A stretch of 6,548 nucleotides of DNA from an uncultured Carnobacterium sp. (GTDB taxonomy: Bacteria > Bacillota > Bacilli > Lactobacillales > Aerococcaceae), in contig CALCML010000250.1 in assembly GCA_937967765.1 (NCBI GenBank), positions 1 to 6,548 on the forward strand, given 5' to 3'. A program made the translations under genes and the position numbers. The notes beneath the pieces were generated by a model, which was not told the origin of the DNA, did not search any database, and was given only the letters and a program-made list of their open reading frames with translations. Below are positions 1 to 5,756 of this stretch, in pieces (position 1 is the stretch's first letter; each line of letters begins with the position of its first letter).

Positions 1-21
1 ACTCCGCTAAAGCTTTTTGGA

Positions 22-44
22 CCCCCGGACAATCCGGGGGTTTT
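22..44 (+). terminator. Rho-independent terminator of a convergent unit left of the window
   Basis: The arms CCCCCGGA (22-29) and TCCGGGGG (33-40) are perfect complements around a CAA loop and are followed by TTTT (41-44). The T-run exists only in the plus direction, because on the minus strand the hairpin is followed by TCCAAAAAG. It therefore ends a plus-strand transcript whose gene lies outside the window. The 21 bases before it are too short to identify that gene. Confidence 0.85.
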
Positions 45-53
45 AATTAGACC

Positions 54-89
54 AAAAAAGGAATTAAACAGCCTTCACTGTCTAATTCC
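54..89 (-). terminator. Rho-independent terminator of the GH16 surface protein gene
   Basis: Read on the minus strand, GGAATTAGACAG pairs with CTGTTTAATTCC around a 6-base loop, and TTTTTT (59-54) follows. One pair is G-U in the minus-strand RNA but would be an A-C mismatch on the plus strand, which supports minus-strand use. The hairpin begins 21 bases after the stop codon of the GH16 gene. Confidence 0.88.
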
Positions 90-110
90 TTCTTGGTTTA
101 TTGAACTATT

Positions 111-2156
111 TTATTTTTTGCTTTTAGCAAATACGAATGCGCCGCCTGTTAAGAACACTGCTGATAGAATCAGATATAAAGTTCCCATTGAAGTACCTGT
201 ATTTGGTAATTCGTCTTCTCCTGCTGGTGCTGCTTGTGCAACGGGCGCTGGAGATGGATCTTTTGCTTCTTTTGCTGGTTCTTGTTCTGCTTTAGCAGCA
301 AGAGGTGTTGCTAACACACGTGACTCAGTTGCTTCGGCATTTGTTTCGGGTGCTACAACTTTATCTTCAACGGCATTTGTTAAAACAGCTGTTGGTGCAG
401 GAGCTTCAGTTGTTGCTGTAGTAGTTGTTGGTGCCTCAGTCGTCGTAGTAGTTGTTGTAGGTGCAACTGTTGTCACTACCGGAGCTTCTGGCGCTACAGG
501 GGTAGCTGTTGTTACTACTGGAGCCTCTGTTACCACTGGAGCTGAAGTTGTTACTACTGGAGCCTCTGTTACCACTGGAGCTTCTGTCGCTACAGGAGCT
601 GAACTTGTTACTACAGGTGCTGAGGTAGTTACCACTGGAGCTTCTGTCGCTACAGGAGCTGAACTTGTTACTATTGGAGCTTCTGTCACTACAGGTGCAG
701 CTGTTGTCACTACTGGTGCTTCTGTTGTCGCAACTGTTGTTGGCGCTTCTGTCGTTGTAGTTGCTACTGTAGTAGTCGGTGCCTCCGTTGTCGTTGGAGC
801 TTCCGTTGTCGTTGGCGCTTCTGTTGTCGCAACTGTTGTTGGCGCCTCTGTTGTTGTAGTTGTAGGTGCTTCTGTCGTTGTAGTTGCTTCCGTTGTCGTA
901 GGCGCTACTGTAGTTGTAGGTGCCTCTGTTGTCGTTGGAGCTTCCGTTGTCGTCGGAGCCTCCGTTGTCGTTGGAGCTTCCGTTGTCGTTGGAGCCTCTG
1001 TTGTCGTCGTTGTAGTCGTCGGAGCAACGGTTGTTGTTGTCGTTGTTGTTGGAGCAACCGTTGTAGTTGTGGTAGTCGTCGGTGGCGCTTCTGTAGTTAG
1101 AGGTTTAGCGCTTGGTTGCCATACGCGAACATAGTCGATTTGCATGTCTGAACGACTTCCATCCTTATAGCTATCTTTGTAAGGAATCGCATCCGTATAG
1201 TCACGTGTAGCGTTTTTACCAAAGTCCTTCACGAATGAACCACCTACGATGTGTGTTAATCGTAAAATAAATCCATTTCCTGGATTGACAAATGCTTCAT
1301 TTTTCTTTATCTCACTATATTTTACGGTATAAAGTGCTTGTCCATCATAGAAGAAAGTAATTTTATCGCCTTCTTTTAAGACACCGTATGTGTGAAATGC
1401 TGTTTGCGTATCTCCATTATTAGGGAGTTTTTTTTGATATTGATCGCTATACTTTTCCTTGCCAGGCTCAGGTGTCGGTGCTGTATGAATATTAGCTTGA
1501 ATAAATTTGGGGTCATAGCCTTTAGATTCGAAGACATCAATCTCCCCACTTGTAGGAGAGCCCCCGCCTTTTGTACCAGTCATCCAGAAGGAAGCCCATG
1601 AAGATTCACTTAATGGTAACTTGATACGTGATTCGGCATAGAAGTCACCTACAAATTCCGTAAGGACTTTCCCGTGACGGTCACGCGTTTGAATCGCCCC
1701 AGAAGTAAATGGAGCTTTATAAGTAATCGTTTGTTTTGTCTTTGAATCTACATAAGTATTCTCACGATCTACCCATTCATGTTTTTTTGTTTGGTCATTC
1801 CACTTCAATTGCTTCGGCGTATAAAGTGCCGTTAAATGAAGGATTCCATCTTTTAAAGATACATTTGCTGGGTCATCTGTGAAATGCATTTGTGTTCTTG
1901 CTTTAGGATCGAAACTTGAAAGAGAATAATCCCATTTTGTTCTGTCGAGTTTGTCCCCATCAAACTCATCAAACCATGTTAAATCATAGTTCTTTGGAAC
2001 CCCATTTGGCAGTGTGACATTAGGAACTCTTCCTTCACCTGTTTCTGCATATACTGTTGTAAATGGTGCTAGAAGACTTGTGCTCAAGATAAGGCTTGCT
2101 CCTAATACTCTTGCTCCTGCAATCATACCTTTTTGTTTATTACGTACTTTTTGCAT
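111..2156 (-). CDS. LPXTG-anchored secreted glycoside hydrolase family 16 protein with Thr-rich stalk
   Basis: This encodes a 681-residue surface enzyme. Residues 1-37 are a signal peptide: a basic start, a hydrophobic core, and likely cleavage after VYA; there is no YSIRK motif. Residues about 55-347 form a GH16 beta-jelly-roll domain that starts with LTWFDEFDG and ends with MQIDYVRVWQ. The catalytic motif GEIDVFE carries the presumed nucleophile E205 and acid/base E210. The ExDxxE spacing is the beta-bulge type seen in laminarinases, agarases, carrageenases and endo-beta-galactosidases. W187 and W191 may lie in the substrate cleft. Residues about 352-586 are a TTTEAP/PVVTTSAP low-complexity stalk, followed by an Ala/Glu-rich linker. 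LPNTG (650-654), a hydrophobic segment and KSKK make the sortase signal. The protein is therefore likely an endo-glycan hydrolase fixed to the cell wall. The substrate cannot be read from sequence: beta-1,3-glucan, a galactan or a host glycan are all possible. The start is supported by AGGAG 7 bases upstream. It is monocistronic, with terminators on both sides. Confidence 0.92.
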   Translation of the reverse strand: MQKVRNKQKGMIAGARVLGASLILSTSLLAPFTTVYAETGEGRVPNVTLPNGVPKNYDLTWFDEFDGDKLDRTKWDYSLSSFDPKARTQMHFTDDPANVSLKDGILHLTALYTPKQLKWNDQTKKHEWVDRENTYVDSKTKQTITYKAPFTSGAIQTRDRHGKVLTEFVGDFYAESRIKLPLSESSWASFWMTGTKGGGSPTSGEIDVFESKGYDPKFIQANIHTAPTPEPGKEKYSDQYQKKLPNNGDTQTAFHTYGVLKEGDKITFFYDGQALYTVKYSEIKKNEAFVNPGNGFILRLTHIVGGSFVKDFGKNATRDYTDAIPYKDSYKDGSRSDMQIDYVRVWQPSAKPLTTEAPPTTTTTTTVAPTTTTTTTVAPTTTTTTTEAPTTTEAPTTTEAPTTTEAPTTTEAPTTTVAPTTTEATTTTEAPTTTTTEAPTTVATTEAPTTTEAPTTTEAPTTTVATTTTEAPTTVATTEAPVVTTAAPVVTEAPIVTSSAPVATEAPVVTTSAPVVTSSAPVATEAPVVTEAPVVTTSAPVVTEAPVVTTATPVAPEAPVVTTVAPTTTTTTTEAPTTTTATTEAPAPTAVLTNAVEDKVVAPETNAEATESRVLATPLAAKAEQEPAKEAKDPSPAPVAQAAPAGEDELPNTGTSMGTLYLILSAVFLTGGAFVFAKSKK
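399..1103 (-). repeat. Coding low-complexity tandem repeats (TTTEAP / PVVTTSAP stalk)
   Basis: This stretch encodes about 235 residues of Thr, Pro, Glu, Ala and Val in the GH16 protein. The promoter-proximal part is built on TTTEAP/TTTVAP (18-base units, with T7 runs first). The distal part uses PVVTTSAP, PVVTEAP and PVATEAP. Long exact copies occur at DNA level: 781-815 equals 958-992 (35 bases, offset 177), and 718-746 equals 817-845 (29 bases, offset 99). All offsets are multiples of three, so copy-number change keeps the reading frame. Such a segment likely acts as a rigid, possibly glycosylated spacer that carries the enzyme out through the cell wall. Confidence 0.9.
508..673 (-). repeat. 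Recent in-frame duplications in the PVVTTSAP stalk section
   Basis: Two overlapping exact direct repeats are visible. Positions 508-543 equal 547-582 (36 bases, offset 39), and 568-613 equal 628-673 (46 bases, offset 60). The second pair encodes a 20-residue period. Identity includes synonymous third positions, so these are recent slippage or recombination products and not only protein-level selection. Confidence 0.88.
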
Positions 2157-2163
2157 AATTGTT

Positions 2164-2168
2164 CTCCT
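2164..2168 (-). promoter_or_regulatory. Ribosome binding site of the GH16 gene
   Basis: The minus strand carries AGGAG here, with a 7-base spacer (AACAATT) before the ATG at 2156. This fixes the start codon, and the encoded N-terminus is a good signal peptide. Confidence 0.85.
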
Positions 2169-2318
2169 ATTTCTTCTTTTATTTAGGAAGAGAGTTTCTG
2201 TAACCCCTTTCCTACATTAGACATTATCTAAACTGGGTAAGAACATTTCCTGACAGACTTATGAAATTAATCTATTAAAAGTATAGTTAAATTGCTAAAT
2301 AAGTATGATTTCGATTTA

Positions 2319-2347
2319 ATTATAAAGAAAATATGGAGAGCAAAATT
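2319..2347 (-). promoter_or_regulatory. Candidate promoter of the GH16 gene
   Basis: A perfect TATAAT is read on the minus strand at 2324-2319, in AT-rich DNA between the upstream terminators and the gene. The -35 region at about 2342-2347 (AATTTT) is poor, so the call rests on the -10 alone. A competing option is TTGCCA (2384-2379) with TGTAAA 18 bases downstream. If TATAAT is used, the mRNA leader is about 155 bases. I see no clear catabolite-control (cre) operator in this region. Confidence 0.3.
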
Positions 2348-2403
2348 TCCTTCTATTTACAAATATCCTCCCTTTTGAGTGGCAAAAACATTGATAGAAC
2401 GCT

Positions 2404-2441
2404 AAAAAAAGGAGTTAACTAGAATTAGTCTAATTCACTCC
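2404..2441 (-). terminator. Second minus-strand terminator-like hairpin downstream of ileS
   Basis: On the minus strand GGAGTGAATTAG pairs with CTAGTTAACTCC, with one G-A mismatch and one U-G wobble, around a 7-base loop. It is followed by TTTTTTT (2410-2404). It lies 31 bases beyond the ileS terminator, with no gene in between, so it probably acts as a backup terminator insulating the GH16 gene from ileS transcription. Confidence 0.75.
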
Positions 2442-2472
2442 TTCAGGATGTCCACTTTTTGAACACATTTTG

Positions 2473-2504
2473 AAAAAAACTGAGCCGAATTTCTCCGACT
2501 CAGT
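2473..2504 (-). terminator. Rho-independent terminator of ileS
   Basis: Minus-strand RNA forms an 11-base-pair stem, ACUGAGUCGGA with UUCGGCUCAGU, closed by a GAAA tetraloop and followed by a run of U (2478-2473). Two G-U pairs hold only on the minus strand. It starts 10 bases after the ileS stop codon. Confidence 0.92.
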
Positions 2505-2514
2505 TAAAATTTTA

Positions 2515-5304
2515 TTATTCTGCTTCTGGAACAAGCGCTTCTGGGAAGTGTTCACGCACAATTGCTGCACAACGATTACATAAAGTTGGAGCATCTTCTA
2601 ATGTTCCTACTTCAATCTTCACAGCACGGCAACGTTCACATGTTTCACCTTTGGCATGTTCAACGACAACTTTCACGCCTTCACCTTCAACCGCATTCGC
2701 TGGAGCTTCAACGCCTTCTTGAGCCACTTCTAATTCACTTACGATGAATAATTGAGCCACATTTGTGTTTAAGCTGTCTAATAAAGCACGTACTTCATTA
2801 GATGGATATAGCGTTACTTTGGCTTCGAAGTTCTTACCGATTAATTTTTCGTTACGAGCTTCTTCTAAAGCTTTCAAAGCAGTGTTACGAACTTTGAAGA
2901 ATTCAGCCCATTGTGCTAATACTTCTTCTGTATTTTCGTAGTTTTCTACTGCTGGGAATTCAGCTAATTGAACATAAGCTTCTTCTTCTTTCAAGTATTT
3001 CCAAACTTCTTCACTTGTATGAACTAAGATTGGGCTTAGTAATTTCGTTAATTTCACTAAGATATCGTAAATTACTGTTTGCATTGCACGACGTTCGTAG
3101 TTATCTTCGTGTTCGATATACACAACGTCTTTTGCAAAGTCTAAGTAGAATTGTGATAAATCAACTGTACAGAAGTTCATCACTGTTTGATAAATTGTTG
3201 AGAATTCATATTTTTCATACGCTTCTTCAATTGTCTTCACGACATCATTGAAACGAATCATCATATATTGGTCAACACTACGTAGGTCTTTAAACGCTAC
3301 GGCATGTTTAGATGGTTCGAAGTCTGTAGTGTTTGCTAACATAAAGCGCATTGTGTTACGGATCTTACGGTATGCTTCAGATACTTGGTTTAAGATTTCA
3401 GTACTGATACGTACGTCTGATTCGTAGTCTACAGAGGATACCCATAGACGGATAATGTCTGCCCCTTTAGTTTGCATTTCTTTTGCAGGTGAGATGACGT
3501 TTCCTAGAGATTTACTCATCTTCTTACCTTCCCCGTCCATTACGAACCCTTGAGAAAGAACTGCTTTATAAGGTGCTTGTTTATGAACCGCTACACTTGT
3601 TGTTAAACTTGAGTTGAACCATCCACGGTATTGGTCTGATCCTTCTAAGTATAAATCAGCTGGGAATGTTAATTCTGGGCGAATGCTTAATACACCAGCA
3701 TGTGAGCTACCTGAGTCGAACCATACGTCCATGATGTCCATTTCTTTTGTAAATGTACCATTTGGACTGCTTGGATGTGTAAATCCTTCTGGTAATAAAT
3801 CTTTAGCTTCACGTTCGAACCATACGTCAGAACCAAACTCTTCGACTAATTTAGCTACGTGTTCGATTGTTTCTGGAGTGATGATTGGTTCTCCGTTTTC
3901 ACCGTAGAATACAGGAAGTGGAACACCCCATACACGTTGACGAGAGATGACCCAGTCGCCACGGTCACGAACCATGTTGTAAATACGTACTTGTCCTGAT
4001 GGGTGGTACCATTTCACATCATTTTCAATCACATCTAAAATATCTTGACGGAAAGCATCGATTGACGCAAACCATTGTGGAGTTGCACGGAAGATAACAG
4101 GTTTCTTCGTTCTCCAGTCATGTGGGTAACTATGCACGAAATAGCTTAGTTTTAGTAATGAACCATTTTCAGCTAATAGGTCTGTGATGACTTTGTTTGC
4201 TTTTGCATAGAACATTCCTTCAAAACCAGGAGCTTCTGCAGTGTAATGTCCTTGGTTATCTACTGGTGATAATACATCTAAGTTGTATTTACGTGAGTAG
4301 TAGAAGTCGTCTTCCCCGTGTCCAGGAGCTGAGTGAACTAAACCAGTACCCGCATCAAGCGTTACGTAGTCCCCTAGCATCACTAGTGATTCACGTTCGT
4401 AGAATGGATGCCATGCTGTTGCATATTCCAATTCAGTTCCACGGAATTCTTTTAATACTTCCACTGATTCCCAACCAAGCGTTTCAGCAAGTGAGTTCAC
4501 TAATTCTTTGGCTACCACAAAAGTACCTTTGTCTGTTTTCACTTCTGCATATTCATAGTCAGGGTGTACGAAGATCCCTAAGTTTGCTGGAAGTGTCCAA
4601 GGAGTTGTTGTCCAAATAACGAATGACGCATCATCTGATACAACACCTTTTCCGTCTTTGACTTTGAACGCCACATAGATTGATGGGCTTTCTACGTCTT
4701 TATATTCAATTTCAGCTTCGGCAAGTGAAGATTCACTTGATGGAGACCAGTAAATTGGTTTTAATCCTTTGTAAATATAGCCATTTTCAGCCATTTTACC
4801 GAATACACGAATTTGTTCTGCTTCGAATTCTGGTTGAAGTGTTAAGTATGGTTTATCCCATGTACCTGTAACCCCTAATCGCTTGAATTCAGCACGTTGG
4901 TTGTCCACTTGACGTAATGCGTATTCCGCACATAATTTACGGAATTCAGCGATTGATAATTTCTTACGGTCAACCCCTTCAGCGTTTGCTAAAGCTTGTT
5001 CGATTGGAAGTCCGTGTGTATCCCATCCTGGTACGAATGGTGCACGGAATCCGCTCATTGATTTACTACGAACGATAAAGTCCTTAGAAATTTTATTTAA
5101 GGCATGTCCCATGTGAACCGCACCATTGGCATATGGTGGGCCATCGTGAAGCACGAATGTTGGTTTGCCTTTATTCTTTTTCTGACGTTGTCCATAAACG
5201 TCTGCTTCTTCCCATTCTTTTTGGTAATCCACTTCTTTTGTTGGTAAGTTCCCACGCATTGGGAATTCTGTTTTCCCAATTTGCAATGTTTCCTTCATCT
5301 TCAT
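2515..5304 (-). CDS. ileS: Isoleucyl-tRNA synthetase (EC 6.1.1.5)
   Basis: This cytoplasmic class I synthetase charges tRNA-Ile with isoleucine and removes misactivated valine by editing. The 929-residue length is normal for the bacterial (Bacillus-type) enzyme. The HIGH motif appears as HMGH (residues 64-67, after PPYANG). The CP1 editing domain shows [10 protein letters not shown] (231-240) and [15 protein letters not shown] (319-333). [14 protein letters not shown] lies at 451-464 and KMSKS at 595-599. The anticodon-binding helical domain follows. The C-terminal zinc finger has Cys 889, 892, 909 and 912 (CxxC...CxxC). The gene is intact. The first ATG is preferred because AAAGGAGG lies 7 bases upstream; a second ATG two codons later has worse spacing. 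It is preceded by an Ile-type T-box leader and followed at once by its own terminator, so it is probably monocistronic. Its neighbours are surface-protein genes, not the cell-division genes often found beside ileS in Bacillota. Confidence 0.98.
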   Translation of the reverse strand: MKMKETLQIGKTEFPMRGNLPTKEVDYQKEWEEADVYGQRQKKNKGKPTFVLHDGPPYANGAVHMGHALNKISKDFIVRSKSMSGFRAPFVPGWDTHGLPIEQALANAEGVDRKKLSIAEFRKLCAEYALRQVDNQRAEFKRLGVTGTWDKPYLTLQPEFEAEQIRVFGKMAENGYIYKGLKPIYWSPSSESSLAEAEIEYKDVESPSIYVAFKVKDGKGVVSDDASFVIWTTTPWTLPANLGIFVHPDYEYAEVKTDKGTFVVAKELVNSLAETLGWESVEVLKEFRGTELEYATAWHPFYERESLVMLGDYVTLDAGTGLVHSAPGHGEDDFYYSRKYNLDVLSPVDNQGHYTAEAPGFEGMFYAKANKVITDLLAENGSLLKLSYFVHSYPHDWRTKKPVIFRATPQWFASIDAFRQDILDVIENDVKWYHPSGQVRIYNMVRDRGDWVISRQRVWGVPLPVFYGENGEPIITPETIEHVAKLVEEFGSDVWFEREAKDLLPEGFTHPSSPNGTFTKEMDIMDVWFDSGSSHAGVLSIRPELTFPADLYLEGSDQYRGWFNSSLTTSVAVHKQAPYKAVLSQGFVMDGEGKKMSKSLGNVISPAKEMQTKGADIIRLWVSSVDYESDVRISTEILNQVSEAYRKIRNTMRFMLANTTDFEPSKHAVAFKDLRSVDQYMMIRFNDVVKTIEEAYEKYEFSTIYQTVMNFCTVDLSQFYLDFAKDVVYIEHEDNYERRAMQTVIYDILVKLTKLLSPILVHTSEEVWKYLKEEEAYVQLAEFPAVENYENTEEVLAQWAEFFKVRNTALKALEEARNEKLIGKNFEAKVTLYPSNEVRALLDSLNTNVAQLFIVSELEVAQEGVEAPANAVEGEGVKVVVEHAKGETCERCRAVKIEVGTLEDAPTLCNRCAAIVREHFPEALVPEAE

Positions 5305-5311
5305 TGAATTT

Positions 5312-5319
5312 CCTCCTTT
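5312..5319 (-). promoter_or_regulatory. Ribosome binding site of ileS
   Basis: AAAGGAGG on the minus strand, 7 bases before the ATG at 5304, is a near-perfect match to the 16S rRNA 3' end. It decides for the first of two closely spaced in-frame ATG codons. Confidence 0.9.
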
Positions 5320-5356
5320 GTTTGACTGTTTTTTTCATCTTTTGACCGTTGAGCAT

Positions 5357-5385
5357 AAAAAAAGCCCCTGCCAAGTTGCAGGGGC
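5357..5385 (-). terminator. Regulated terminator of the ileS T-box leader
   Basis: The minus strand has GCCCCTGC and GCAGGGGC (8 base pairs, loop AACTTG), followed by TTTTTTT (5363-5357). Its 5' arm contains the CCCC needed by the antiterminator, so the two folds exclude each other, which is the standard T-box transcription attenuation design. Confidence 0.93.
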
Positions 5386-5599
5386 GAAATCATATCCGCG
5401 GTACCACCCAAATTTACAAACAACTATTTTGTTTGCCTTGGTAAATTGTTAACGCCATTTAAGCGACTCTTCTTAATCTAACGTGTATTTCAGAAAAGTT
5501 TCTAAGAGATGATTCTTGCTATAAACAGGGACTGCCAATCTTCCACCCATAATCGGCTCTCTAAAAGTGTATTTACACAAGTTGTTCTCTTCATCGAAT
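5357..5599 (-). promoter_or_regulatory. T-box leader (tRNA-Ile-sensing riboswitch) of ileS
   Basis: The minus strand holds the canonical T-box GGGTGGTACCGCGG (5409-5396). GGG (5409-5407) and GCG (5399-5397) can pair with CCC (5383-5381) and CGC (5386-5384) to make the antiterminator. This leaves the 7-base bulge UGGUACC. UGGU fits the ACCA end of a tRNA with discriminator A, as expected for tRNA-Ile. Stem I has AGAGAG (5562-5557) and a G-rich distal loop (about 5548-5532). The specifier is most likely AUC (5513-5511) in the context GAAUCAUC, an isoleucine codon. A stem III hairpin, AATTTAC with GTAAATT, precedes the T-box. Uncharged tRNA-Ile should stabilise the antiterminator and allow ileS transcription. 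The 5' limit is estimated from the promoter. Confidence 0.95.
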
Positions 5600-5605
5600 A
5601 CGTAA

Positions 5606-5634
5606 ATTTTACGCTATTTGAAACGATTTTGCAA
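5606..5634 (-). promoter_or_regulatory. Sigma-A-type promoter of ileS
   Basis: On the minus strand TTGCAA (5634-5629) and TAAAAT (5611-5606) are separated by 17 bases, a good vegetative promoter. Transcription should start near 5599, giving a leader of about 295 bases. It lies just beyond the terminator of the upstream surface-protein gene, so ileS has its own transcript. Confidence 0.8.
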
Positions 5635-5648
5635 GATTTTCCATCTAC

Positions 5649-5684
5649 AAAAAGAGAAAACCGGCTCACATTGTGAACCGGTTT
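5649..5684 (-). terminator. Rho-independent terminator of the upstream LPXTG protein gene
   Basis: Minus-strand RNA pairs AAACCGGUUCAC (5684-5673) with GUGAGCCGGUUU (5669-5658) around AAU, including one U-G pair valid only on this strand. A U-rich tail follows (UUUUCUCUUUUU). It is about 70 bases beyond the stop codon. The 72 bases between (5685-5756) hold only a short AGGA/TCCT inverted repeat and no gene. Confidence 0.85.
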
Positions 5685-5756
5685 GAGGGCAGACTACTTT
5701 TTCAAATGGTTTGGACCGGTTAGGAGTGTCCTATCATCTGAGCTTTTCGTTCTTTC

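Noticed and set aside
1..21. Possible 3' end of a tRNA (ACTCCGCT resembles an acceptor-stem strand) or of a CDS (TAA at 8-10) before the plus-strand terminator
   Set aside because: Too few bases are present to test either a cloverleaf or a reading frame, so no feature is claimed beyond the terminator.
118..1134. Long plus-strand open frame rich in Val, Gly, Ala and Ser (338 codons)
   Set aside because: It is the antisense of the Thr/Pro/Glu/Ala repeats. ACN, CCN, GCN and GAN codons give few stops in the opposite strand. It has no domain structure, and the minus-strand frame encodes a convincing GH16 protein with signal peptide and anchor.
2199..2216. TGTA...TACA inverted repeat in the GH16 gene leader as an operator
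   Set aside because: Only the outer four bases are symmetric, so it does not match a recognised operator and could be chance.
5097..5279. Short minus-strand frame overlapping the 5' part of ileS
   Set aside because: It is a shifted-frame shadow of the strongly conserved ileS coding sequence and has no ribosome binding site of its own.
5619..5633. cre-like sequence TGAAACGATTTTGCA (5618-5632 region) in the ileS promoter spacer
   Set aside because: The spacing around CG does not match the catabolite-responsive consensus, and ileS is already explained by T-box control.
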